A DNA stretch of 64,000 bases from Fuscovulum ytuae (GTDB lineage: Bacteria > Pseudomonadota > Alphaproteobacteria > Rhodobacterales > Rhodobacteraceae), in the NCBI RefSeq assembly GCF_029953595.1, contig NZ_CP124535.1, forward strand, positions 682,001 to 746,000, written 5' to 3'. Shown piece by piece: positions 1 through 7,204 of the stretch. The notes below the pieces were generated by a model. It was not told the DNA's origin. It did no database searches and was given only the letters and a program-made list of their open reading frames with translations. Position numbers and translations under genes: made by a program. How positions within the stretch are numbered: the first letter of the stretch is position 1; the number at the start of each line of letters is the position of its first letter.

Positions 1-56
1 AGAGCGCTTCGTTCACATCGAAGATGTCAGCGGTTCAAATCCGTTATCGCCCACCA
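1..56 (+). tRNA. tRNA-Val (CAC), 5' end cut off by window edge
   Basis: The anticodon arm is a 5-bp stem (7-11 with 19-23) around the loop TTCACAT, placing anticodon CAC at 14-16, which reads GUG valine. A T-arm with loop TTCAAAT (34-40) follows, then the 3' acceptor strand and an encoded CCA at 54-56. The D-arm and 5' acceptor strand lie before the window. A strong terminator starts 13 bases downstream, so this tRNA ends its own transcript. Confidence 0.9.
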
Positions 57-68
57 TCGTTTTCCGGC

Positions 69-96
69 AAAAGGCGTCGCGCAAGCGACGCCTTTT
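69..96 (+). terminator. Rho-independent terminator after tRNA-Val(CAC)
   Basis: A perfect 12-bp inverted repeat (69-80 with 85-96) encloses a GCAA tetraloop. The 3' arm ends in TTTT, and the 5' arm begins AAAA, so it could work in both directions. It separates the two tRNA-Val genes into different transcripts. Confidence 0.85.
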
Positions 97-171
97 CGCT
101 TTGCGTCTGGACAGGGGGCTGCCTTTTCCCTTGCCGCCCCTGCTGCCTTTCGGCTAAAGCCCTGTCCGCAC

Positions 172-247
172 GGGTGGTTAGCTCAGTTGGTAGAGCGTCT
201 CGCTTACACCGAGAATGTCGGGGGTTCGAGTCCCTCACCACCCACCA
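172..247 (+). tRNA. tRNA-Val (TAC)
   Basis: A complete 76-nt cloverleaf including encoded CCA (245-247). The acceptor stem is 172-178 with 237-243, the anticodon stem TCTCG/CGAGA encloses the loop CTTACAC, and anticodon TAC lies at 205-207. It would decode GUA and, by wobble, other valine codons, complementing the CAC isoacceptor just upstream. The kinase gene begins 63 bases downstream with no obvious terminator between, so some readthrough into that gene is possible. Confidence 0.95.
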
Positions 248-310
248 TCCACCCCTTTCCTTTTCCCCCACGGCCGGTTGATACTGCCGCGACTTCGCGC
301 AGGCAGATTG

Positions 311-1315
311 ATGACCGACACCGCCCTTGGCCCGCTTCTCGACAGCCCCCCGCCCGTGATGGATGTGGCTGATGTGGCGGCGCTTTTGTTGCGGCATTGG
401 GACCTGACCGGGGCGCTTTCACCGCTGACTTCGGAACGCGACCTGAACCATCGCCTTGACGCGCCGCATGGCCGTTTCGTGGTCAAGATCGGAAACCGCG
501 CCGAAGACCCTGCCGTGACGCGCATGCAAACCCGCGCCCTCCGCCATGCCGCCGCTGCCGACCCTTCGCTGCCCATCCCACGCGTAGTGGCGACGGGGCA
601 AGGGGCGGATGACATCCGCCTGCCCGGGGGCGAGGTGATGCGCGTTCTGACTTGGCTGGACGGCGCGCCGCTCGCAGGCCTTCCATACAGCCCCGCGCAG
701 GCCGTGGGCGTCGCCCGGTTAGGCGCAGGGCTGGCCCGCGCACTGCGTGGCTTCACAGACCCCGCCGCTGACCACATCCTTCAATGGGACATTCGTCACG
801 CCCTGCGCCTGCGCCCGCTGCTGCCGCATGTGGCCGATCTGCGTCTTCGTGGTCTTTGTAGCCGCACGCTTGACGCCTTTGAGGCGCGGGTGATCCCTGC
901 CTTACCCCATCTGCCATGGCAGGTGATCCATGGCGACCTTAATCCGCATAACCTTTTGGGTGATCCTTCTGCTCCGGATCAGGTAACCGGCATCCTTGAT
1001 TTTGGCGATATGGTCCGCACCCCTCGCCTTTGCGATGCTGCCATCGCCGCCGCCTATCAGATCGACGCTGACCGTGCCGAGGAAAGCCTTGCCGCCTTCA
1101 GCGAAGCATGGGCCGAAATCGACCCCTTCACCGATCAAGAGGCCACGCTCTTGCCCCTGATGGTTGCGTCGCGGATGGTAACGACACTGGCCATCACGGC
1201 CTTTCGTGCCGCCCGCTATCCCGAAAACGCTGCCTATATCCTACGCAACGCACCCTCTGCCACGGTGGGGCTGGTGGCGCTTGCCCCTCTGCTTGAACTG
1301 GACACCCAGACATGA
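311..1315 (+). CDS. APH-fold phosphotransferase, hydroxylysine kinase-like
   Basis: A 334-residue protein with the aminoglycoside-phosphotransferase/choline-kinase fold. A candidate ATP-binding Lys lies in FVVKIGN near residue 59, the catalytic loop is IHGDLNPHN near 205, and the metal-binding motif is LDFGD near 230. The stop overlaps the ATG of the next gene (ATGA at 1312-1315), so the two are translationally coupled. That neighbour resembles the AGXT2-like phospho-lyases. In animals, an APH-type kinase (HYKK) and an AGXT2-like lyase (PHYKPL) act in turn on 5-hydroxylysine, and related kinase-lyase fusions occur in bacteria. I infer the same kinase-then-lyase logic here; the substrate could be another amino alcohol such as ethanolamine. 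The ATG at 311 is chosen; the open frame extends upstream into the tRNA. Confidence 0.8.
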   Translation: MTDTALGPLLDSPPPVMDVADVAALLLRHWDLTGALSPLTSERDLNHRLDAPHGRFVVKIGNRAEDPAVTRMQTRALRHAAAADPSLPIPRVVATGQGADDIRLPGGEVMRVLTWLDGAPLAGLPYSPAQAVGVARLGAGLARALRGFTDPAADHILQWDIRHALRLRPLLPHVADLRLRGLCSRTLDAFEARVIPALPHLPWQVIHGDLNPHNLLGDPSAPDQVTGILDFGDMVRTPRLCDAAIAAAYQIDADRAEESLAAFSEAWAEIDPFTDQEATLLPLMVASRMVTTLAITAFRAARYPENAAYILRNAPSATVGLVALAPLLELDTQT

Positions 1316-2634
1316 CCCGCGATCCCGGAACATCCGACCCGATGCCCAATGCCTTTGTCCCCGGTCAGGGTGCCTTGGGGCCGGTGGAAACTGCCATGGT
1401 CGCCCGCCGTCAAAGCCTCCTTGGGCCCGCGTATCGGTTGTTTTACGAAACCCCCGTCCATCTGGTGCGGGGGCAGGGGGTCTGGCTCTATGATCCCGAT
1501 GGGAATGCCTATTTGGACACCTATAACAACGTGGCCAGCGTGGGCCATGCCCATCCCCGCGTGGTGTCCGCGATGGCGGAACAGGCTGCGACACTCGCGA
1601 CCCATACCCGCTATCTGCATGACGGAGTGCTGGCCTATGCAGAGCGACTGCTTGGGCATTTCCCGGCGCCCCTGACGCATGTGATGTTCACCTGCACAGG
1701 GTCCGAGGCGAATGATCTGGCCCTGCGCATCGCCCGTGCGGCCACTGGAGGTACCGGGGTGATCGTCACGGCAAACGCCTATCATGGGGTTACGGCCAGC
1801 GTGGCCGAATGCTCCCCCTCATTGGGGCGCGGCGTGCCACTTGGCCCCCATGTCCGGGCGATCCCCGCACCAAATCCCCATGCCGCCGATCCCGCTGCCA
1901 CCTTCGCTGCCGATGTGCAGGCCGCCATTGACGATCTTCAACGCCACGGCATCAAACCCGCCCTCCTGATGGTGGACACGGTCTTTTCCTCTGACGGGCT
2001 TTTCACCGACCCCACCACGGTCCTTGCCCCCGCCGCCGCCGCCATTCGTTCCGCTGGTGGGCTTTTCCTTGCCGATGAGGTGCAGCCCGGCTTTGGGCGC
2101 ATGGGCGCGGCTATGTGGGGTTTTCAGAGGCATGGCGTCCTGCCCGATATGGTGAGCTTGGGCAAACCCATGGGCAATGGCTACCCCGTCGCGGGGCTTG
2201 TCCTGCAACCACCCGTCATCGCCGAATTCGGGCGGGCGGCGCGCTATTTCAACACCTTCGGCGGCAATGCCGTCGCTGCCGCCACGGCTATGGCCGTGCT
2301 GTCGGTGATCGAGGACGAAGGCCTTATGCAGAACGCCGCCCAGACCGGGGCCATGTTCCGTAAAGGACTTGAGGCACTGGCAAAAGACTACGCCGCCCTT
2401 GGCGATATCCGCGGCGCGGGTCTCTTCCTCGCTGCTGATATCGTGACCGATGGCCAGCCCGACCGCGCCCGCGCCGCGCTTCTCGTGAATGCCCTTCGCG
2501 AGGAACGCATCCTCATTTCCGCCACCGGGGCTGAGGGCAACACGCTCAAGATCCGCCCCCCTCTTGTCTTTTCGGAAGACAACGCGGCGTTTTTCCTTGA
2601 TCGCCTCTCCAAGATCCTGAACCGCGGCCTTTGA
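1312..2634 (+). CDS. Class III PLP aminotransferase, AGXT2-like phospho-lyase
   Basis: A 440-residue fold-type I PLP enzyme. The Schiff-base Lys lies in SLGKPMGNG at about residue 285 and the cofactor-binding Asp in LADEVQPGFGR near 255. The stretch around the Lys and the following YFNTFGGN look more like human ETNPPL/PHYKPL (phosphoethanolamine and phosphohydroxylysine phospho-lyases) than like ornithine or GABA transaminases. These lyases remove phosphate and ammonia to leave an aldehyde. The gene overlaps the upstream kinase by 4 bp, which fits a two-step phosphorylation-elimination route. The class is certain; the phospho-lyase role is inferred from residue resemblance and the partner gene. 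Confidence 0.85.
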   Translation: MTRDPGTSDPMPNAFVPGQGALGPVETAMVARRQSLLGPAYRLFYETPVHLVRGQGVWLYDPDGNAYLDTYNNVASVGHAHPRVVSAMAEQAATLATHTRYLHDGVLAYAERLLGHFPAPLTHVMFTCTGSEANDLALRIARAATGGTGVIVTANAYHGVTASVAECSPSLGRGVPLGPHVRAIPAPNPHAADPAATFAADVQAAIDDLQRHGIKPALLMVDTVFSSDGLFTDPTTVLAPAAAAIRSAGGLFLADEVQPGFGRMGAAMWGFQRHGVLPDMVSLGKPMGNGYPVAGLVLQPPVIAEFGRAARYFNTFGGNAVAAATAMAVLSVIEDEGLMQNAAQTGAMFRKGLEALAKDYAALGDIRGAGLFLAADIVTDGQPDRARAALLVNALREERILISATGAEGNTLKIRPPLVFSEDNAAFFLDRLSKILNRGL

Positions 2635-2729
2635 CCTGTGCCGCACTGCACAGACCCCGCGCGCCACCAAGGGGTGACGCAGCGGCGCACAGTACCTATC
2701 CTTGAGGCCTGCAAAGCCCGGAGGCCGCA

Positions 2730-3662
2730 ATGAGCTGGAACCCCGCCCTCGACCCCACCATCCCGATTGGCGACGCCGTCGATGCGATCGAGGCTGTCAT
2801 CGTCCCGCGCGCCCGCGATTTGGGCGGGTTTGAGGTGCGCCGTGCGCTGCCATCGGTCGAGCGGCAAATGGTCGGCCCGTTTATCTTCTTCGATCAGATG
2901 GGTCCGGCTGAATTTCTGACAGGGCAGGGGATCGACGTTCGCCCCCACCCGCATATCGGGCTGGCCACGGTCACCTATCTTTTGAAGGGCCGCATGCATC
3001 ACCGTGACAGCCTTGGCACCGATCAATGGATCGAGCCGGGGGCGGTGAACCTGATGATGGCAGGCCATGGCATCACCCACTCCGAACGCACGGATGGTGA
3101 GATGCGCACGAGGCCCCATGCCATGTTTGGCCTGCAAACATGGCTGGCCTTACCGCAAAAGAACGAAGATGACCCGGCGGCCTTCCTGCATGCGCCTGCC
3201 GCGCTGTTGCCAGAGCTTGAGGGCGAAGGAAAACAGGTGCGCCTGATCCTTGGCCATGCATGGGGGGAACGGGTGCCGGTGGATACGCCTTCGGAAGTAT
3301 TTTATGCAGATGCCACCCTTGCGCCCGGCGCGGCGCTCCCGTTGCCGGACGATCACGAAGATCGCGGGATCTATATTCTGTCGGGAGAGGTGACGGTGGG
3401 GGGACAGACCTTCCCCGCAGGGCAAATGCTGGTCTTCCGGCCGGGTGACCGAGTCTCGGTCAAGGCGGGCGCTGAGGGGGCGCGGATCATGCTTTTGGGT
3501 GGGGCCACGATGGATGGACCGCGCCATATTTGGTGGAACTTCGTCGCCTCAAGCAAGGAACGGATCGAGGCTGCGAAAGAGGCGTGGCGCGCCGGCGACT
3601 GGGCGCATGGGCGTTTCCGCCTGCCACCGGGGGATGACGCGGAATTCATTCCGGCGCCGTAA
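2730..3662 (+). CDS. Pirin family protein
   Basis: A 310-residue bicupin. The N-terminal pirin domain shows metal-binding His residues in RPHPHIGLATVTYL (about 71-84) and HSERT (about 117). The C-terminal cupin half includes DHEDRGIYILSGEV (about 208-221). Pirins are iron-binding cupins; some have quercetin dioxygenase activity and others modulate transcription or metabolic enzymes, so the cellular role cannot be read from sequence. The start has a good ribosome site (GGAGG at 2719-2723). It lies 95 bp after the lyase gene and is immediately followed by a hairpin cluster. Confidence 0.9.
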   Translation: MSWNPALDPTIPIGDAVDAIEAVIVPRARDLGGFEVRRALPSVERQMVGPFIFFDQMGPAEFLTGQGIDVRPHPHIGLATVTYLLKGRMHHRDSLGTDQWIEPGAVNLMMAGHGITHSERTDGEMRTRPHAMFGLQTWLALPQKNEDDPAAFLHAPAALLPELEGEGKQVRLILGHAWGERVPVDTPSEVFYADATLAPGAALPLPDDHEDRGIYILSGEVTVGGQTFPAGQMLVFRPGDRVSVKAGAEGARIMLLGGATMDGPRHIWWNFVASSKERIEAAKEAWRAGDWAHGRFRLPPGDDAEFIPAP

Positions 3663-3685
3663 GCGGTTTCTGACGCAGAAACCGC
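3663..3685. repeat. Palindrome 1 of an intergenic hairpin cluster
   Basis: A perfect 9-bp stem (3663-3671 with 3677-3685) around GACGC begins one base after the pirin stop. No T-tract follows, so it is not a typical intrinsic terminator, though it may protect the mRNA 3' end. It has the same architecture as the next palindrome. Confidence 0.7.
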
Positions 3686-3686
3686 A

Positions 3687-3709
3687 ACGGAATTTGACAC
3701 AAATTCCGT
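3687..3709. repeat. Palindrome 2 of an intergenic hairpin cluster
   Basis: A perfect 9-bp stem (3687-3695 with 3701-3709) around GACAC, one base after palindrome 1. The loops GACGC and GACAC and equal stem lengths suggest two members of one repeat family. Confidence 0.7.
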
Positions 3710-3768
3710 ATGTTAGGCGTGGCGATCTGGCAGGTCTGAGACGGGAAGCCTCCTGCGTTTCCGGCCGT

Positions 3769-3811
3769 TTTTTGCGTACAAAAATCGCTGCGAAATCTGC
3801 GCCAGATTTCG
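3769..3811. repeat. Palindromes 3 and 4 of an intergenic hairpin cluster
   Basis: A 6-bp A/T-rich palindrome (3769-3774 with 3779-3784, loop CGTA) is followed by a perfect 9-bp stem (3791-3799 with 3803-3811, loop CGC). No gene is apparent between the pirin gene and the tRNA-Asp promoter, so 3663-3849 is noncoding and rich in inverted repeats. Confidence 0.6.
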
Positions 3812-3849
3812 GTTCCCGCACTTCACCCTGAAATTTCCCCAATCCTCGC

Positions 3850-3878
3850 TTGACGCCGCCCGCGCCCTTCCGTAATAC
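3850..3878 (+). promoter_or_regulatory. Promoter for the tRNA-Asp genes
   Basis: A -35 element TTGACG (3850-3855) and a -10 element TAATAC (3873-3878) are separated by 17 bp, close to the sigma-70 ideal. Transcription would begin near 3884-3886, so the transcript starts with the left arm of the inverted repeat that flanks the first tRNA-Asp. Confidence 0.75.
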
Positions 3879-3883
3879 CCCCA

Positions 3884-4009
3884 CACGTTCGGGAAGCCGG
3901 GCGGTGGACACGCGGTTGTAGCTCAGTCGGTTAGAGTACCGGCCTGTCACGCCGGGGGTCGCGGGTTCGAGCCCCGTCAACCGCGCCACCGCCCGCTTCC
4001 CCGAATGTG
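3884..4009. repeat. Inverted repeat enclosing tRNA-Asp copy 1
   Basis: The left arm 3884-3907 and right arm 3986-4009 are near-exact reverse complements, differing by one substitution and two single-base shifts. GGGCGGTGG pairs with CCACCGCCC, which includes the tRNA CCA. In the precursor RNA the arms would form a long stem continuing from the acceptor helix and hiding the CCA end. The arms are not found around copy 2. Confidence 0.65.
3912..3988 (+). tRNA. tRNA-Asp (GTC), copy 1
   Basis: A 77-nt cloverleaf with acceptor stem 3912-3918/3978-3984, anticodon stem CCGGC/GCCGG, anticodon GTC at 3946-3948 and encoded CCA at 3986-3988. It is identical in sequence to the second copy. A near-perfect 24-bp inverted repeat flanks it, with the right arm starting inside the CCA. 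Confidence 0.96.
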
Positions 4010-4015
4010 ACCAGC

Positions 4016-4092
4016 GCGGTTGTAGCTCAGTCGGTTAGAGTACCGGCCTGTCACGCCGGGGGTCGCGGGTTCGAGCCCCGTCAACCGCGCCA
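4016..4092 (+). tRNA. tRNA-Asp (GTC), copy 2
   Basis: A 77-nt cloverleaf identical to copy 1, 27 bases downstream, with encoded CCA at 4090-4092. No promoter is evident between the copies, so both probably come from one transcript started near 3885. Confidence 0.96.
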
Positions 4093-4153
4093 CTTCACCA
4101 CAGATGCAAGAAGATGAATGCGTGTTACGCCCATCGCAAAGATGAGGTGTTCC

Positions 4154-4375
4154 ATGCAATGGCTTGACCAAGTTCCCTTTTCCGTCGCGCTTCTGGCGGC
4201 GTTGACGCTTGGCCTCGCGCCGTTTTTTCCCGAACCGCATATCTGGGAAAAGCTGAAGATGCTGGCCGGTGGCACGCTGAGCCGTCCGATTGATATCTTT
4301 GACCTTGCCCTGCATGCCTTGCCATGGGCGATCCTGCTGGCCAAGCTGGCGCGGATGGCCCTGGCGCGCAGCTAG
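4154..4375 (+). CDS. Small conserved membrane protein, function unknown
   Basis: A 73-residue protein. A hydrophobic segment near residues 8-24 is followed by FPEPHIWEKLKMLAGGTL and a second helix near 48-68 containing DLALHALPWAILL. Similar 65-80-residue proteins occur in Rhodobacterales, sometimes carrying an 'RND transporter' label that the length does not justify. The ATG at 4154 follows GATGAGGTG; an in-frame upstream ATG at 4118 would add 12 residues lying close to the tRNA. It may be cotranscribed with the tRNA-Asp genes. Confidence 0.7.
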   Translation: MQWLDQVPFSVALLAALTLGLAPFFPEPHIWEKLKMLAGGTLSRPIDIFDLALHALPWAILLAKLARMALARS

Positions 4376-4522
4376 GGCCGTGCGGCGGATTAATCCTGCG
4401 CCTTTTCAAGGATTTGGCCGATAACGCCTGTGCCCTGTTTTGTGCCGGGTTTTGTGCAGCAAACTGTGGGCACGCAGCGCACGCTGCTGTCACGTTAACC
4501 TTAACGGGGGATGAAGGGCGGA

Positions 4523-4966
4523 TCAGAGTTTCATGCGATAGCGGACATGCCCATCCGTCTTGACGAAACGATCATAGAGCCGCCGCGCCACCACGTTTTC
4601 CTCATCCGTATGCCAGTAGAGTCGCTGCCAGCCATTCGCCTTGGCGATCTTGATCAGATCGTTCAGCAGGCGCTTGCCGATCTTCTTTCCCCGCGCCTCG
4701 GGCGCGAGGTAAAGGTCTTCAAGATAGCAGTCATCCCCGATCACCCAGGTTGAGGGGTGGTGCAGGTGGATGGCAAATCCCACCATCTGCCCTGCGTCGA
4801 AGGCCAGCCGCGCCTTGACGGGCGAGGCTGGGTCCATCAGTCGCGCCCATGTGGCATTGGTGACTTCGGGGGCCAGCGTCACCTCGTAGAAGGCAAGGTA
4901 TTGGTCCCACAGCTTGCGCCATCCCGCCTCATCGGCAGGCCCGGCATCCCGGATCACAATGGTCAT
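4523..4966 (-). CDS. GNAT family N-acetyltransferase
   Basis: A 147-residue GNAT-fold protein. The acetyl-CoA-binding signature is in YLAPEARGKKIGKRLL (about residues 90-105), and WYH-type residues appear in QRLYWHTDEENVVARRLYD near the C-terminus. The WHT/ARRLYD ending resembles the spermidine/diamine acetyltransferase branch, but the substrate is not determined. The ATG overlaps the stop of the upstream M20 peptidase by 4 bp (4963-4966), so the two form an operon. Confidence 0.85.
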   Translation of the reverse strand: MTIVIRDAGPADEAGWRKLWDQYLAFYEVTLAPEVTNATWARLMDPASPVKARLAFDAGQMVGFAIHLHHPSTWVIGDDCYLEDLYLAPEARGKKIGKRLLNDLIKIAKANGWQRLYWHTDEENVVARRLYDRFVKTDGHVRYRMKL

Positions 4967-6336
4967 GCCAGCCTCGCCAAGACGCGCGCCCAAGACCGGA
5001 TTCCCTTGTGGAAGCAGTCGAGGTCGTATTTTTCGTTCGGGCTGTGGATTTGGTCATCATCCCGGCCAAAGCCGATCAGCATCGCGTCCATTCCCAGCAC
5101 GGTCTTGAAATAGCCGGCAATCGGAATCGATCCGCCCGATCCCACAAAGGCTGCGGACCGCCCCCATTCGTCGGTCAGGGCCTGCCGTGCCGCCTCGAAT
5201 GCCGGATCGTCGATTTCCATAACGGATGCGGGCGAGCCTTCGATGCCGTCATGCCAGATGATCTCGCAATCCCCAGGGATTTGCGCCTCGGCCCAGGCGC
5301 GGAAGGATTTCAGCACTTTTTCCGGGTCCTGTTTTGAAACCAAGCGGAAGCTGACCTTGGCATGCGCCTCACCCGGCAGGACGGTTTTGAAGCCCGCGCC
5401 GGTATAGCCGCCCCAGATGCCATTCACCTCGGCCGTGGGGCGGGACCAGATCATCTCAAGCGGCGTACGGTCCACCTCGCCCGCAGGCAGGGAAAGGCCG
5501 ACATCGCCGAGATATTTGCCATGGTCGAAGGCCAAGGCCTGCCACTGGCTGCGCAGCGCATCGGGCAGTTCGGCCACATCGTCATAAAAGCCGGGCACCT
5601 GCACGCGGCCCTGGTCATCATGCAGGCCCGACAAGAGGCGCGTCAGGACATGAATCGGGTTCCGTGCCAGCCCGCCATACATGCCGGAATGCAGGTCGCG
5701 CGATGCGGCGCGGATGGTGAATTCCGCCTTGCACAGGCCCCGTAGCATGGTGGTGATCGCGGGCACCGCGTCTTCGAACAGCCCCGTGTCGCAAATCAGC
5801 GCAAGGTCGGCGCGCAACTCATCTGCGTTTTCCTCCATGAAGGGGATCAGGGAAGGGGAACCCGATTCCTCTTCGCCCTCTAGAAAGATCGTGAGTTTGC
5901 AGGGCAGGGTGCCATGCACCGCTTTCCAGGCCCGGCAGGCCTCAAGGAAGGTCATAAGCTGGCCCTTGTCATCCGACGATCCGCGCGCCCGGATGACCTT
6001 GCCCTTGGCGGTATCCTCGATCGCCGGATCAAAGGGATCGCGTGCCCAAAGCTCCAAGGGATCGACGGGTTGCACGTCGTAATGGCCGTAAAACAGAAGA
6101 TGCCGCCCTCCGGTCCCGCCATGCGCCACCACCATCGGATGGCCCGGCGTGGGGCGGCTTGCGGCGTCAAAGCCCAAGCTGCGCAGGTCTTCCACCAACC
6201 AATCCGCGGCCTTGGCGCAATCGCCCTTATAGGCCGGATCGGTGGAGATGGAGGGGATGCGCAACACCTCCATCAACCGATCCAGCGACGCAGGCAGATC
6301 GGCATCTATCCGGGCCAATACGGCGTCAAGGCTCAT
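4963..6336 (-). CDS. M20 family metallopeptidase (dipeptidase-like)
   Basis: A 457-residue di-zinc M20 peptidase. Metal ligands and catalytic residues appear in order: FYGHYDVQPVD (about residues 83-93), GSSDDKGQ (about 119-126), the catalytic Glu pair in LEGEEESGS (about 152-160), and a Gly-rich SGGSIPI segment near the C-terminus. The HYDVQP form and length match the M20A/F dipeptidases (carnosinase/PepV-like) better than ArgE or DapE. It probably cleaves small peptides or N-acyl amino acids in the cytoplasm. It is coupled to the downstream GNAT gene; whether the two share a substrate is unknown. Confidence 0.88.
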   Translation of the reverse strand: MSLDAVLARIDADLPASLDRLMEVLRIPSISTDPAYKGDCAKAADWLVEDLRSLGFDAASRPTPGHPMVVAHGGTGGRHLLFYGHYDVQPVDPLELWARDPFDPAIEDTAKGKVIRARGSSDDKGQLMTFLEACRAWKAVHGTLPCKLTIFLEGEEESGSPSLIPFMEENADELRADLALICDTGLFEDAVPAITTMLRGLCKAEFTIRAASRDLHSGMYGGLARNPIHVLTRLLSGLHDDQGRVQVPGFYDDVAELPDALRSQWQALAFDHGKYLGDVGLSLPAGEVDRTPLEMIWSRPTAEVNGIWGGYTGAGFKTVLPGEAHAKVSFRLVSKQDPEKVLKSFRAWAEAQIPGDCEIIWHDGIEGSPASVMEIDDPAFEAARQALTDEWGRSAAFVGSGGSIPIAGYFKTVLGMDAMLIGFGRDDDQIHSPNEKYDLDCFHKGIRSWARVLARLA

Positions 6337-6460
6337 CGGTCTGTCTCCTCATTGTGATGCGCGCGCCGACCCTATCAGCACTTCTGCCCCTGTCCAGACC
6401 CGCCCGTCCGCGCTAGAACACCTCCCCGAAGCGCCGTTCCTTTCAGGGGAGTCACATCTT

Positions 6461-7015
6461 ATGTTCCGCCCGGTTGCCGTTGCCAGCCTTGCCGCCCTCT
6501 CTCTGTCTGCGCCGGTTTCGGCGCAAACCGTTACGGGGGATGATGCGATGGCCCTGCTTTACGTGCCGAAGGTGGCAGAGGTGGTCATCACCGAAGGCGC
6601 GCTGCCGAAGGATGAGGCGAAGATGCTGGCCATGGTGGCCAAGGATCAACCTTATTACGCGGCGATTGCGATATCGCCCGATGAAGGTCTGATGTCCGAG
6701 GCGACTATGGCCGCCGCCAATCATCATACCGTCGAAGCGGCCAGTGGGATCGCGCTGGCGCAATGCAATGCAAAGAAAAAGGGTGCGGCAGATTGCGTGA
6801 TCGTGGCGACTGTCCGGCCCGAAGGATGGGAGGCGCGGCCTTTGCAGCTGTCCTCCTCGGCGACCGAGGATTTCGTTGCGAATCAAGGGGCTGCGCTTGC
6901 ACTTTCGGCCGCAACGGGGGCCTGGGGCATTGGGGCGTCACCCGATGAGGCGCTGGCTGCCTGTGCCGCCAAGCAAGAGGCCGCGACCGATTGCACGGTT
7001 GCCATCACGCAATGA
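6461..7015 (+). CDS. Secreted protein with two Cys-x(11)-Cys repeats
   Basis: A 184-residue protein with a signal peptide (residues 1-20, cleavage after ALSLSAPVSA-Q). The body has two related blocks ending ALAQCNAKKKGAADC and ALAACAAKQEAATDC. Each holds a Cys pair with 9-10 residues between, suggesting two small disulfide-bonded repeats reminiscent of DUF4189. Homologues next to hemA in related genomes are sometimes misnamed 'aminolevulinic acid synthase'; nothing in the sequence supports that activity. GGGGA at 6447-6451 precedes the ATG. A hairpin and an FNR box separate it from hemA. Confidence 0.75.
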   Translation: MFRPVAVASLAALSLSAPVSAQTVTGDDAMALLYVPKVAEVVITEGALPKDEAKMLAMVAKDQPYYAAIAISPDEGLMSEATMAAANHHTVEAASGIALAQCNAKKKGAADCVIVATVRPEGWEARPLQLSSSATEDFVANQGAALALSAATGAWGIGASPDEALAACAAKQEAATDCTVAITQ

Positions 7016-7035
7016 CTGCGGCATCACGGCCCAAG

Positions 7036-7057
7036 ACCGCCCCTTAAACCGGGCGGT
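7036..7057 (+). terminator. Possible weak terminator or hairpin before hemA
   Basis: A 7-bp stem, ACCGCCC/GGGCGGT (7036-7042 with 7051-7057), encloses an 8-base A/T-rich loop. It lies 20 bases after the secreted-protein stop and just upstream of the FNR box. There is no T-tract, so termination would be inefficient. Confidence 0.4.
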
Positions 7058-7059
7058 AA

Positions 7060-7073
7060 TTGATGCATATCAA
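7060..7073. promoter_or_regulatory. FNR/FnrL-type operator upstream of hemA
   Basis: TTGAT-GCAT-ATCAA is a perfect match to the FNR consensus TTGAT-N4-ATCAA. It is centred about 138 bp before the hemA ATG. In Rhodobacter sphaeroides hemA is known to be activated by FnrL at low oxygen, so anaerobic induction of tetrapyrrole synthesis is the likely role. Confidence 0.8.
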
Positions 7074-7204
7074 GGTCGGCAATAGACTTTCGTCCGAGAA
7101 TTCGGCGGACTTTTGCCGGAACATGTTTCCTCGTCTGATCCGTATAGATCGGGTGGGGCACAGGCGCACTGACGACGGCGGAAGGACGCCGGATAGGAGA
7201 CGCG

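Noticed and set aside
1-247. tRNA-Val genes as an integration site
   Set aside because: No integrase, no direct repeat of a tRNA 3' end and no foreign-looking DNA follow.
4495-4506. CtrA-like site (TTAACCTTAAC)
   Set aside because: The spacer between the TTAA halves is 2 bases rather than 7, and it lies at the 3' end of a convergent gene pair.
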